Positions 16,623 to 25,390 are shown, numbered from the stretch's first letter. The stretch: DNA of 64,000 nt from Paraburkholderia agricolaris (GCF_009455635.1 NZ_QPER01000001.1:2108001-2172000), one strand, 5' to 3'. A program made the numbers and translations. The notes: a model not told the origin generated them from the sequence alone.

Positions 16623-17555
16623 ATGGATATCTCGATGAATTCACTGGACCACGTCGACCTCAATCTGCTGCGCGTTTTCCAGGCGATCGTCGAGGAGCGC
16701 AGCCTTACGCGGGCCGGTCAGCGTCTTGCATTGTCGCAACCGGCGATCAGTTATTCATTGGGGCGCTTGCGGACCCTGTTCGACGATCCGCTGTTCATTC
16801 GCACTCGCGCCGGCATGCAGCCCACGCCGATCGCGCTCGAGCTGTCGGGCATCGTCGCGCGGGCGCTGGATACGGTGCGTGAAGCGCTCCGCTACGCGGA
16901 GCATTTCGATCCGGCGGTGAGCACGCGCACGTTTCGCTTGTCGCTATCCGATGCAGGGGAGTTGGCGTACCTGCCGCCGATCTGCGAAGCCTTGCATCGT
17001 CAGGCGCCGCGCGTGAAATTGCGCATCGAACCGTTGCCCGTAGAAGAAATTGAAGATGCATTGCGCGGCAGCCGGCTCGATTTTGCAATCGGCAATCTGC
17101 CGGCGCTGACCGCGCGCACGCGTCATCAACCGTTATTCGAAGAGACTTATGTGTGCATGACGCGCAAGCGGCGCGGCTTGCCGCGTGCGAAAGAGCTGGA
17201 CATGAAGGCGTTTCTGGATGCATCGCACGTGCAGATCACGTCGGTTGAACACAGCCACTATGCGCTCGACGACGCGTTTCGCGCGCAAGGCGTGGGCCGG
17301 CATATTGCACTGGAGTTGCCGCATTTCGTGGCCTTGCCGAGCGTGCTTGCCGTGACCGATCTGTTCGCCACGCTGCCGCGGCGTCTCGCCCAGATTTTCA
17401 ATCGGGACGGCGGCTTTCAGCTTTACGAATTGCCTGTCACGTTGCCAATGGCGGCTGTCACCATGCACTGGCATGAGCATTTCGATCAGGACGAAGGCAA
17501 CGTATGGTTGCGCAATCTGATGGGCGATATCGTGCGGCGTTTCGACGAACGTTGA
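16623..17555 (+). CDS. LysR-family regulator (NodD/LinR-like), probable iacC regulator
   Basis: 310 residues with the N-terminal pattern HVDLNLLRVFQAIVEERSLTRAGQRLALSQPAISYSLGRLR seen in NodD/PcpR/LinR-type LysR proteins, which often sense aromatic ligands. The effector domain runs from about residue 95 to the end. The ATG at 16623 has no ribosome site and lies just after the AT-rich operator; ATG 16635 is an alternative. It is divergent from iacC, making control of iacCD-transporter the natural guess. Confidence 0.88.
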   Translation: MDISMNSLDHVDLNLLRVFQAIVEERSLTRAGQRLALSQPAISYSLGRLRTLFDDPLFIRTRAGMQPTPIALELSGIVARALDTVREALRYAEHFDPAVSTRTFRLSLSDAGELAYLPPICEALHRQAPRVKLRIEPLPVEEIEDALRGSRLDFAIGNLPALTARTRHQPLFEETYVCMTRKRRGLPRAKELDMKAFLDASHVQITSVEHSHYALDDAFRAQGVGRHIALELPHFVALPSVLAVTDLFATLPRRLAQIFNRDGGFQLYELPVTLPMAAVTMHWHEHFDQDEGNVWLRNLMGDIVRRFDER

Positions 17556-17590
17556 GCGTCTCGGGACAATCCCTGGGCCGGCATCGAAAC

Positions 17591-17608
17591 AACATGGCAT
17601 ACAATGTT
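17591..17608. promoter_or_regulatory. GntR operator copy 1
   Basis: AACATGGCATACAATGTT, a near-perfect palindrome with a CATA centre. Its centre is 63 bp from the centre of copy 2, six helical turns. Confidence 0.6.
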
Positions 17609-17653
17609 TGCATTGGAAGGCGAGAAATTGCCATAAACACCTGATGAAACGCC

Positions 17654-17671
17654 AACATTGCATACAATGTT
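17654..17671. promoter_or_regulatory. GntR operator copy 2, overlapping the gntR start
   Basis: AACATTG-CATA-CAATGTT, a perfect 18-bp palindrome that contains the ATG start of the GntR gene (17667-17669). Both copies fit the GTnnnAC-centred sites of FCD-type GntR repressors and point to autorepression. Confidence 0.65.
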
Positions 17672-18341
17672 AGAAGCCTCAGCCAGCCGGTTTTCCGGTG
17701 AAGACGTCTACGCCACGCTGAAAAAGGCGCTGGGCGACAGTCAGTACGCACCGGGCGAATACCTGCGCGAAGCCCAGATCGCGAAATCGATGGGGGTGAG
17801 CCGCACGCCGGTGCGCGAAGCACTGCAACGCCTCGCTTCCGAAGGCTGGCTGGAGATCAAGCCGAACTACGGCGCCCGCGTGAAGCACTGGTCGACCCGC
17901 GACGTCGAGGAGATTTTCGAGGCGCGGCTGCTGGTCGAGCCGTATCTGGCGGGGCGCGCTGCGCTGCGCATTACGGCGGAGGACATCGGCACGCTCGTCG
18001 AGCTGGCCGAGCGGATGAGTGTCATCGCGACGCTCGAGGCAACCCCCGAGACCACCGAACAATGGTTTGCCGCGAACGGCACCTTTCACGCCATCGTGAC
18101 GGCAGCGGCCGGCAATGTGCGGCTGGACAACGCGCTCAAGTCGATGAAAGAGATGCCCCTGATCAAGTGGACGTACGACACGTATGGCGCCGCCGACCGC
18201 AGGCGCAGTGCCCGTCAGCACGTCGAGATCGTCGAGGCGCTTGAACAGCGCAACCAGGCACTGGCCGAGGCCATCACACGCTGCCACATTCTTGCGGCAG
18301 AGCAATCGGTACAAGAGAAGATGAAGGCAAAGATGAAATAG
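17667..18341 (+). CDS. GntR-family regulator, FCD subfamily
   Basis: 224 residues. The winged HTH occupies about residues 10-75 (LREAQIAKSMGVSRTPVREALQRLASEGWLE), followed by an all-helical FCD ligand domain with FEARLLVEPYLAGRAA and HAIVTAAAGN. The ATG at 17667 lacks a Shine-Dalgarno and lies inside a perfect palindrome, so translation may be leaderless or start at an upstream TTG (17658). It heads a same-strand group with an MFS transporter and a PEP-mutase-family enzyme, which it probably represses. Confidence 0.88.
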   Translation: MLEASASRFSGEDVYATLKKALGDSQYAPGEYLREAQIAKSMGVSRTPVREALQRLASEGWLEIKPNYGARVKHWSTRDVEEIFEARLLVEPYLAGRAALRITAEDIGTLVELAERMSVIATLEATPETTEQWFAANGTFHAIVTAAAGNVRLDNALKSMKEMPLIKWTYDTYGAADRRRSARQHVEIVEALEQRNQALAEAITRCHILAAEQSVQEKMKAKMK

Positions 18342-18411
18342 CGGCAACCTGCGTCGCAAATCAGCGGCCACGACTGAGCGACGCCGACAATCAACGACAT
18401 TGGAGACAGGA

Positions 18412-19812
18412 ATGATGACGACGGTGAGCGCTGGCGCAAGACTGGACCGGCTTCCCATATCCCGCTTTCATCGCCGCATTCTGTGGCTGATCGGCGGCGG
18501 GATGTTTCTCGATTCATTCGACATTTACCTCGCCGGTGGCGTGCTGGGAGCACTGACCCGCAGCGGCTGGTCGACCATGCAGCTCAACGCGACCTTCCTG
18601 TCGTCGACCTTCATCGGCATGCTGCTTGGCGCGCTGACGGCAGGCCTGCTCGGCGACGCCAAAGGCCGCAAGTTTACCTACCAGTTCAATCTGCTGATCT
18701 TCGGCCTCGCCTCGATTGCCGGCGCGCTCGCACCCAATATGACCTCGCTGATCGTCTGCCGCTTCTTCATGGGCCTCGGTCTCGGCGCGGAGATCGTTGT
18801 GGGCTATGGCTCGGTCGGCGAGTTCATTCCGCCCGCCGTACGCGGTAAATGGTCCGCCTATCTTTCGCTGATCACGAATTCGGCCCTGTTTTTCTCTACA
18901 TTTATCGGATTCCTGATCATTCCTTCGGTCGGCTGGCGCGCCATGTTCGGGATCGTCGGCGTCGGCGCGCTGATCATCTGGGTGATTCGCAAGAAGATGC
19001 CGGAGTCGCCGCGCTGGCTCGAATCGAAGGGTCGCTACGAGGAGGCCGACGCGCTCCTCATCGCGATCGAAACGGAGATCGTGCGCGATCTGCCGGGGGG
19101 CGCGTTGCCACCGGTCGCCGAATCGAAGCCCGCCGCCACGCAGGTCACCACGCTACTGAACCTGTTCCAGCGTCCTCTGTTTCATCGCATGTTCCTGTCG
19201 ATCTGCGTGCAGGTGGCGATCAATATCGTGATCTACGGCTTCATCGTCTGGGTGCCGACCTTCCTGATGAAGCAGGGCATCGGCGTCGCATCGTCGCTCG
19301 GCTACACGGCGTTGATGTCGCTGGGCGGCCCGGCGGGCGCGCTCGTTGGCGTGCTGATCGCGGACCGGGTCGGGCGCAAGAACGGCCTGATCGGTGTCGC
19401 CACGCTGGCAGCCGTCATCGGCTGGTTGTACGGACACTCGAGCAGCGTGCAGATGGCCACGCTACTGGGCTTCATTCTGTTCACGCTGACCTATCTGATG
19501 GTCGCGCTCGGTATCGCCACCTATATTCCGGAATTATTCGCGACGGAAAATCGCATGCGCGCCAACGGCGTGGCCGGTTGCTCCGGGCGCCTCGCGGGTA
19601 TCGTCGCGCCGCAGGTGGTCGTGCTGATGTATGCCACCGGCGGCATCAAGGACGTGCTCTCCGTAATTGTCGGCGCGCTCGCCGTGCTCGTGGTGGTACT
19701 GGTCGCGTTTGGCATTGAAACCAATCAACGTTCGCTGGAAGACATCGCACCGGAAACGGATGCGCCCCCGCTCGCAACCGGGCACGAGATGCCCGGCAAA
19801 CAACATCTTTAG
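18412..19812 (+). CDS. MFS transporter (sugar-porter/AAHS type)
   Basis: 466 residues, 12 predicted helices, opening with RFHRRILWLIGGGMFLDSFDIYLAGG, then GLLGDAKGRK between helices 2 and 3 and MPESPRWLESKGRYEEA in the central loop. GGAG lies 6 bp before the ATG at 18412, which is preferred over an upstream TTG. It is followed 27 bp later by the PEP-mutase-family gene. Substrate unknown; the enzyme next to it suggests a branched or hydroxylated dicarboxylate. Confidence 0.85.
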   Translation: MMTTVSAGARLDRLPISRFHRRILWLIGGGMFLDSFDIYLAGGVLGALTRSGWSTMQLNATFLSSTFIGMLLGALTAGLLGDAKGRKFTYQFNLLIFGLASIAGALAPNMTSLIVCRFFMGLGLGAEIVVGYGSVGEFIPPAVRGKWSAYLSLITNSALFFSTFIGFLIIPSVGWRAMFGIVGVGALIIWVIRKKMPESPRWLESKGRYEEADALLIAIETEIVRDLPGGALPPVAESKPAATQVTTLLNLFQRPLFHRMFLSICVQVAINIVIYGFIVWVPTFLMKQGIGVASSLGYTALMSLGGPAGALVGVLIADRVGRKNGLIGVATLAAVIGWLYGHSSSVQMATLLGFILFTLTYLMVALGIATYIPELFATENRMRANGVAGCSGRLAGIVAPQVVVLMYATGGIKDVLSVIVGALAVLVVVLVAFGIETNQRSLEDIAPETDAPPLATGHEMPGKQHL

Positions 19813-19839
19813 CCGCTTCTGGACATCAAGGAATTCGCC

Positions 19840-20712
19840 ATGATTCGCAATAATGCCCGTCTCAATCTCAGGGCCCGCCTGTCGCAGCCGGAAATCGTGG
19901 TCGCGCCCGGCGTCTTCGACATGATCTCGGTGCGTCTCGCCGACAGCATGAAGTTCGATTGCCTGTACATGACCGGCTATGGCACGGTGGCGTCCTATCT
20001 GGGCGTGCCCGACGCGGGTCTCGCCACCTACACCGACATGCTCAATCGTGTCACCGCGTTCTGCGCGGCCAGCGACACGCCGATCATTTGCGATGGCGAT
20101 ACCGGTTACGGCGGCTTGCTCAACGTAGCCAACACCGTGCGCGGTTACGAAGGCGCGGGTGCGGCCGGTATCCAGCTCGAAGACCAGGAGTTTCCGAAGA
20201 AGTGCGGGCACACGCCGGGACGTCGCGTGATTGCCACCGAAGACATGGTCAGGAAGATCAAGGTCGCGGTCGAGGCGCGCGTCGACCCGGACTTCCAGAT
20301 TGTCGCCCGCACGGATGCGCGGACCAGCCTCGGTCTCGATGAGGCATTGCGGCGCGGCGAAGCCTACGTCCGTGCCGGCGCCGACATCCTCTTCATCGAA
20401 TCGCCGGAGACGCAGGAAGAACTCGAGAAGATCGGCCAGGCGTTCGACAGGCCCCTGCTCGTCAATATCGTGGAAGGAGGCCGCACGCCGCAATTGACAC
20501 CCGCGGAACTGCAAGCGCTGGGGTTCTCGCTGGCGATCTATCCGGCGTCGGGTTTCCTCGCGGTGACGCATGCGCTGGAGCAGGTCTACACCCGGATTCA
20601 GGCGCTCAAGGGCACCAGCGGGGAGGCCGACGCAATGTATTCATTCGCGAAGATGTGCGACCTGATGGGCTTCCCGGCCGTGTGGGAGTTCGACCGGCAG
20701 CATGCCGACTGA
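19840..20712 (+). CDS. Isocitrate lyase/PEP mutase superfamily lyase
   Basis: 290 residues. The signature EDQEFPKKCGH holds the catalytic Cys (C122) of carbon-carbon lyases in this superfamily; CDGDTGYGG and IVARTDARTS supply Mg-binding and active-site loops. A Cys in KKCGH argues for a lyase (methylisocitrate, dimethylmalate or oxaloacetate-decarboxylase type) rather than a true phosphonomutase. Together with the GntR and MFS genes it forms a transport-and-cleavage cassette. It is convergent with catR, with 4 bp between. Confidence 0.82.
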   Translation: MIRNNARLNLRARLSQPEIVVAPGVFDMISVRLADSMKFDCLYMTGYGTVASYLGVPDAGLATYTDMLNRVTAFCAASDTPIICDGDTGYGGLLNVANTVRGYEGAGAAGIQLEDQEFPKKCGHTPGRRVIATEDMVRKIKVAVEARVDPDFQIVARTDARTSLGLDEALRRGEAYVRAGADILFIESPETQEELEKIGQAFDRPLLVNIVEGGRTPQLTPAELQALGFSLAIYPASGFLAVTHALEQVYTRIQALKGTSGEADAMYSFAKMCDLMGFPAVWEFDRQHAD

Positions 20713-20716
20713 GGCT

Positions 20717-21604
20717 TCAGGCTCGTTTGAACAGCTCCCGCGCGAGCGAACACAACAAGGTCGTGGTCGGCGACTCGTCCTGCAGTCGCCGGCTCATGAT
20801 GATCGGCGACGCGATATTGGCTGCCGGCACCGGCCGGTACACCACGCCATGGGCGCGCAGCCCCTCCACGCTTTCCGGCACCAGACACACGCCGACTTGC
20901 GCCGCGACCAGACCTAGCGCGGTTTGCAATTCCCTCACTTCATGAACGGCCCTGGGCTCCAGTGCGTGATCGTGCATTGCCGATAGCTGCTGGTCCGCAT
21001 AACTCGGCCGTGGCGTGCTCGGATAGACGATCAGCGTTTCCTGTGCGAGCGCCGCGAGCGTCAGCGGTTTCTTCTGACGTGCGAGCGGATGGTCTTGCGG
21101 CAGCGCGGCAATCATCCGCTCTTCGACCAGCACCTCGCGCGCCAGTTGTGCGTCGTCGAAACGCAAGCGGCCGAAGCCGACGTCGATACGGCCGCCTTTG
21201 AGGGCGCCGAGTTGTTCGATTGTGAACATTTCGATCAGCGACAGCTCGATATGCGGCGCGGCCTCGCGAAACGCACGGATCACCGCGGGCAGCGCGCCAT
21301 ACAGCGTGGACGGCACAAAGCCGATCACGATGCGCTCGGCCAGTTGCGCGAGGCGCCGGGTGAGCGGCGCGAGTTCGTCTGCTTCATCGACGAGGCGCCT
21401 CGCCTGCGTATAGAAAATCCGGCCGGCTTCGGTCAGACGCAGCGGTCGTGAACCGCGTTCGAACAGCGCGAGGCCCACGCTTTCCTCGATCTGCTGGATC
21501 TGGCGGCTGAGCGGCGGTTGCGTCATATGCAGGCGGTTAGCGGCCCGCGTGATGTTCATTTCTTCGGCGACCGCGATGAAATAGCGGAGCTGGCGAAGTT
21601 CCAT
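20717..21604 (-). CDS. catR: CatR/BenM-type LysR regulator of catechol genes
   Basis: 295 residues, MELRQLRYFIAVAEEMNITRAANRLHMTQPPLSRQIQQIEE, the pattern of the CatR/BenM/CatM/ClcR group that binds cis,cis-muconate. It is divergent from catB. An ATAC-N7-GTAT operator lies 3 bp upstream of its start codon, so the regulator would autorepress. Confidence 0.88.
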   Translation of the reverse strand: MELRQLRYFIAVAEEMNITRAANRLHMTQPPLSRQIQQIEESVGLALFERGSRPLRLTEAGRIFYTQARRLVDEADELAPLTRRLAQLAERIVIGFVPSTLYGALPAVIRAFREAAPHIELSLIEMFTIEQLGALKGGRIDVGFGRLRFDDAQLAREVLVEERMIAALPQDHPLARQKKPLTLAALAQETLIVYPSTPRPSYADQQLSAMHDHALEPRAVHEVRELQTALGLVAAQVGVCLVPESVEGLRAHGVVYRPVPAANIASPIIMSRRLQDESPTTTLLCSLARELFKRA

Positions 21605-21606
21605 GC

Positions 21607-21621
21607 ATACCTCTAAGGTAT
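21607..21621. promoter_or_regulatory. CatR operator ATAC-N7-GTAT
   Basis: ATACCTCTAAGGTAT matches the BenM/CatM/CatR recognition consensus exactly and is palindromic. It is centred about 64 bp upstream of the inferred catB transcription start, the position of the high-affinity site in the characterised systems. Confidence 0.8.
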
Positions 21622-21641
21622 GGAAGTAGTCGGAATCGGTG

Positions 21642-21671
21642 TTGGACTGCTTCGCGGGTTATTTCTACTAT
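21642..21671 (+). promoter_or_regulatory. catB promoter
   Basis: TTGGAC (21642-21647) and TACTAT (21666-21671) separated by 18 bp. It lies downstream of the CatR operator and ahead of the GGAGGGCAAGGA ribosome site and ATG at 21707. Confidence 0.6.
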
Positions 21672-21706
21672 GGTGCTCTCAGGAAAGCAGTTCAGGAGGG
21701 CAAGGA

Positions 21707-22864
21707 ATGATAGCAACACCCGTGAAGATCGAGAGCGTGGAGACGATTCTCGTCGACGTACCGACGATTCGTCCGCACCGGCTGTCGGTCGCGACGATGA
21801 ACTGCCAGACGCTCGTGCTGGTGCGCATTCGCTGCGCCGACGGCGTGGTCGGCGTAGGCGAGGGCACGACCATCGGCGGGCTCGCCTACGGTGAAGAAAG
21901 CCCGGAAAGTATCAAGGTCAACATCGATACGTATTTCGCACCGCTGCTCAAAGGCCTCGACGCGACCCGTCCAGGCGCGGCGATGGCCACACTGCGCGGC
22001 TTGTTTCAGGGCAACCGCTTTGCCCGGTCGGCGGTTGAAACCGCTTTGTTCGATGCCCAGGCGCAGCGCCTCGGCGTGCCTTTGTCGGAGCTGTTCGGCG
22101 GGCGCATCCGCGATTCGGTGGACGTGGCGTGGACCCTCGCGAGCGGTGACACGACCCGCGATATCGACGAAGCCGAGCGCGTTTTCGAGGCGAAGCGGCA
22201 TCGCGTGTTCAAGCTGAAGATCGGTTCGCAAGCGTTGGCCGACGACGTGGCGCACGTTGTGGCCATTCAGAAGGCGCTGCAAGGGCGCGGTGAAGTGCGG
22301 GTCGACGTGAACCAGGCATGGACCGAGTCCGAGGCGATCTGGGCCGGCAAACGCTTCGCCGATGCAGGCGTTGCGCTGATCGAGCAGCCGATTGCCGCGG
22401 AGAATCGCGCGGGTCTCAAACGTCTGACGGATCTCGCTCAGGTGCCGATCATGGCGGACGAAGCCTTGCATGGGCCGGCCGATGCCTTCGCACTGGCGAG
22501 CGCGCGTGCCGCCGATGTGTTCGCCGTGAAGATCGCCCAATCGGGCGGCCTGAGCGGCGCCGCGAATGTGGCGGCGATTGCGCTCGCCGCGAATATCGAC
22601 CTGTACGGCGGCACGATGCTCGAAGGCGCGGTGGGCACGATCGCCTCGGCGCAACTCTTCAGCACCTTCGGCGAATTGAAGTGGGGCACCGAACTGTTCG
22701 GACCGTTGCTGCTGACCGAAGAGATTCTCACTGAACCGCTGCGTTACGAGAATTTTGTTTTGCATCTTCCACAAGGACCGGGGCTGGGCATCACGCTCGA
22801 CTGGGACAAGATCGACCGCTTACGGCGCGATACGCGCAAGGGCGCAAGCATCACCACGAACTGA
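21707..22864 (+). CDS. catB: Muconate cycloisomerase
   Basis: 385 residues of the enolase superfamily; converts cis,cis-muconate to muconolactone in the 3-oxoadipate pathway. The N-terminal capping domain starts KIESVETILVDVPTIRPH; the barrel shows KHRVFKLKIGS with the catalytic K-x-K, RVDVNQAW, and the metal and Lys loop MADEALHGP. The ATG at 21707, behind a strong ribosome site, is chosen over an upstream in-frame ATG at 21620 that would overlap the promoter. It is first in catB-catA-catC. Confidence 0.94.
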   Translation: MIATPVKIESVETILVDVPTIRPHRLSVATMNCQTLVLVRIRCADGVVGVGEGTTIGGLAYGEESPESIKVNIDTYFAPLLKGLDATRPGAAMATLRGLFQGNRFARSAVETALFDAQAQRLGVPLSELFGGRIRDSVDVAWTLASGDTTRDIDEAERVFEAKRHRVFKLKIGSQALADDVAHVVAIQKALQGRGEVRVDVNQAWTESEAIWAGKRFADAGVALIEQPIAAENRAGLKRLTDLAQVPIMADEALHGPADAFALASARAADVFAVKIAQSGGLSGAANVAAIALAANIDLYGGTMLEGAVGTIASAQLFSTFGELKWGTELFGPLLLTEEILTEPLRYENFVLHLPQGPGLGITLDWDKIDRLRRDTRKGASITTN

Positions 22865-22911
22865 CGGTTCATTCGCTAACCGCCAAGAACATCAAACGAA
22901 GGAGATACCCC

Positions 22912-23820
22912 ATGAACAAGCAAGCCATCGACGCGCTGCTGCAGAAAATCAACGACAGCGCCATTAGTGAAGGCAATCCGCGCACGAAGCAGATCGTCAA
23001 CCGCATCATCAAGGATCTGTTCTATACGATTGAAGACCTCGACGTGCAGCCGGACGAGTTCTGGACCGCGCTGAATTATCTCGGCGACGCGGGCAGGAGC
23101 GGCGAGCTCGGTCTGTTGGCCGCCGGTCTCGGCTTCGAGCATTTTCTCGATCTGCGCATAGACGAAGCCGAAGCGAAGGCCGGCATCGAAGGCGGCACGC
23201 CGCGCACCATCGAAGGACCGTTGTATGTAGCGGGCGCGCCGGTTTCCGACGGCCACGCGCGGCTCGACGACGGCACCGATCCGGGGCAGACGCTGGTGAT
23301 GCGCGGCCGCGTGTTCGGCGAAGACGGCAAGCCGCTCGCGAATGCGCTGGTTGAGGTGTGGCACGCGAATCACCTCGGCAACTACTCGTACTTCGACAAG
23401 TCGCAGCCGGCCTTCAATCTGCGCCGCTCGATTCGCACCGATGCCGAAGGCAGGTACAGCTTCCGCAGCGTGGTGCCGGTAGGTTACTCGGTGCCGCCGC
23501 AAGGGCAGACGCAATTGCTGCTCGATCAGTTGGGCCGTCATGGGCATCGTCCGGCGCATATCCACTTCTTCGTTTCGGCGCCTGGTTGCCGCAAGCTGAC
23601 CACTCAGATCAACATCGACGGCGATCCGTATCTGTGGGACGACTTTGCGTTTGCCACACGCGACGGGCTCGTGCCCGCCGTCAGGCAGGCCGAGGGCGCG
23701 GAAGGCAAACCGTACGGCGTGGACGGCAAGTTCGCGCTGATCGATTTCGACTTCACGCTGTTCAAGGAGCGCGACAATCTGCCGGGCGCGGAAGTGGAGC
23801 GCGTGCGCGCCGAAGCCTGA
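22912..23820 (+). CDS. catA: Catechol 1,2-dioxygenase
   Basis: 302 residues, intradiol dioxygenase cleaving catechol to cis,cis-muconate. The N-terminal helical dimerisation domain is followed by the beta sandwich; ligands of the ferric iron are Tyr in GNYSYFD and GRYSFRS-VPVGY regions and H216/H218 in RPAHIHFF. AAGGAGATA lies just before the ATG. Catechol is the end product of the IAA route encoded alongside. Confidence 0.96.
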   Translation: MNKQAIDALLQKINDSAISEGNPRTKQIVNRIIKDLFYTIEDLDVQPDEFWTALNYLGDAGRSGELGLLAAGLGFEHFLDLRIDEAEAKAGIEGGTPRTIEGPLYVAGAPVSDGHARLDDGTDPGQTLVMRGRVFGEDGKPLANALVEVWHANHLGNYSYFDKSQPAFNLRRSIRTDAEGRYSFRSVVPVGYSVPPQGQTQLLLDQLGRHGHRPAHIHFFVSAPGCRKLTTQINIDGDPYLWDDFAFATRDGLVPAVRQAEGAEGKPYGVDGKFALIDFDFTLFKERDNLPGAEVERVRAEA

Positions 23821-23841
23821 GATAAGAAAAGGAGAACAAGC

Positions 23842-24132
23842 ATGCTGTTTCACGTAGAGATGACCGTCAATCTGCCGTCCGATATGGACGCGGAGCGCGC
23901 CGCCCGTTTGAAGTCCGATGAGAAAGCGATCTCGCAGAAGCTGCAGCAGGAGGGCGTGTGGCGGCACTTGTGGCGTATCGCCGGGCGCTACGCGAATATC
24001 AGCGTGTTCGACGTGGAAAGCCCCGCGCATCTGCATGACGTGCTGAGCCAGTTGCCGCTGTTTCCGTATATGGACGTCGAGGTGCGCGCGCTGTGCCGGC
24101 ATGCTTCGTCGATCCACGACGACGACCGCTAA
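23842..24132 (+). CDS. catC: Muconolactone delta-isomerase
   Basis: 96 residues, full length for CatC: MLFHVEMTVNLPSDMD, the Glu/His-bearing core, and SPAHLHDVLSQLPLFPYM near the C-terminus. It converts muconolactone to 3-oxoadipate enol-lactone. It is last in catBAC and convergent with iacF. The next enzyme (CatD/PcaD) is not encoded in the window. Confidence 0.95.
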   Translation: MLFHVEMTVNLPSDMDAERAARLKSDEKAISQKLQQEGVWRHLWRIAGRYANISVFDVESPAHLHDVLSQLPLFPYMDVEVRALCRHASSIHDDDR

Positions 24133-24196
24133 AGGCGTAAGAACGCCGATGCTGCGAAGGCGGCACCGGCTTGCTTTAAAGATTGAAGATCACCTC

Positions 24197-25174
24197 TTAA
24201 AGATCGAGCACCAGCAGTGGCGAAGCAGCGCGCGAGACACAGCAGCAGATCACCTTGCCGCTCGCGCGTTCGGCTTTACTCAGGCAATGATCGCGATGCT
24301 CGGGTGTGCCGCTCACCACATCGACCATGCAGGTGCCGCAGACGCCTTCGCCGCATGACGTATCCACTTCAATGCCGATCGACGCAAGCGCCGCGACGAT
24401 CGTCGTGTGCTTATCCACATGGACCGTTTCGCCGCTGCTGGCAATGCGCACGTCGAATGAATCCAGCGTGTTCGATTCGTCGCCAGCCGCAGCAGCCGGT
24501 TCGGCGGCAAAACGCTCCAGGTGAATCGCATCGGCGGCAACGTGCTGTTCGGCTATTGCCACCACCCGTTCCATGAAGGGCGCGGGACCACAGGTATAGA
24601 GGTGCGAGCCGTCGCGCGCATTGGCGACGCAACCGGCTAGCGCTGCGTCGAGTTGTTCCCGCTCGACGCCGAAATGAAGCCGCACGAAATCACTGAACGG
24701 CGCGCGCGAGAGCAAGGGCAAGAACGCCGCATGCTCCGCGCTGCGCGCGAAATAATGCAGCACGAAGCGCTGTTCCTGCTTGAGCAGGCGGTACGCCATG
24801 CTCAGGAGCGGCGTCACACCGATACCCGCAGCAATCAGAATGTGTTCGGTGGCGCCGGGCGCGAGCTGGAACAGATTGCGCGGCGCGCCGATCGTCAGTT
24901 CGCAGCCGACCGTCACGTCCTCATGCAGCGAGAGCGAGCCGCCGCGCGACGCTTCTTCACGCTTGACCGCAAACAGGTGTGTTTCGCGATGGTCGGGGTC
25001 GCCGCACAGAGAATATTGCCGCGTGACGCCCGAGGGGCCGGTGACGTCGATATGCGCGCCGGGTTCGTAGCGCTCGAACGGTTGTCCGTCCAGACGCGAT
25101 ACGCTGAACGAGCGCACGCCGTGCGCTTCGTCACGCACGCTGTCGACGCGTACGCTGAAGGTGGTTCTTTCCAT
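24197..25174 (-). CDS. iacF: Phthalate-dioxygenase-reductase-type oxidoreductase
   Basis: 325 residues: FMN domain with RQYSLCGDP, NADH domain with IAAGIGVTPLLSM and YTCGPAPFM, and a C-terminal plant-type [2Fe-2S] ferredoxin (TSCGEGVCGTCM and a late Cys in ICCCVS). The family passes electrons from NADH to Rieske oxygenases. The start at 25174 (MERTTFSVRV) matches the family; an upstream in-frame ATG at 25234 adds a non-homologous leader. It is the only such reductase in the window and so the probable partner of IacC-IacD. Whether it could also serve the split oxygenase at 38409 is open. Confidence 0.88.
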   Translation of the reverse strand: MERTTFSVRVDSVRDEAHGVRSFSVSRLDGQPFERYEPGAHIDVTGPSGVTRQYSLCGDPDHRETHLFAVKREEASRGGSLSLHEDVTVGCELTIGAPRNLFQLAPGATEHILIAAGIGVTPLLSMAYRLLKQEQRFVLHYFARSAEHAAFLPLLSRAPFSDFVRLHFGVEREQLDAALAGCVANARDGSHLYTCGPAPFMERVVAIAEQHVAADAIHLERFAAEPAAAAGDESNTLDSFDVRIASSGETVHVDKHTTIVAALASIGIEVDTSCGEGVCGTCMVDVVSGTPEHRDHCLSKAERASGKVICCCVSRAASPLLVLDL

Positions 25175-25352
25175 GATCTTGGCGGCCAGCTGAGCAAAAA
25201 GGGCAGAGAGGGGCAGAGCGGACGCCACATGCAATGCGCGGCGTCCGGTTGTGCATCAAGGATAAGAAACCGCCGACAATCAGGCAAATCGATTAAAAAT
25301 CGGTTATAGAATAAATGCAGCTGATAATACGGGGTGCTCATCGCCCCTTGTT

Positions 25353-25390
25353 ATTCCCACCTGCGTCATTCCCACCTGCGTCATTCCCAC
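25353..25390. repeat. 15-bp tandem repeat at the LysR 3' end
   Basis: ATTCCCACCTGCGTC occurs twice in full (25353-25367, 25368-25382) and once in part (25383-25390). It crosses the LysR stop codon (25381-25383), so unit number changes would shift the end of the protein or the 3' UTR only. Confidence 0.7.

Noticed and set aside
19840..20712. True phosphonomutase linked to the phnW locus
   Set aside because: The KKCGH Cys marks a C-C lyase, and the gene belongs to a GntR cassette 12 kb away.
21692..22774. Minus-strand ORF over catB
   Set aside because: Antisense shadow of muconate cycloisomerase.
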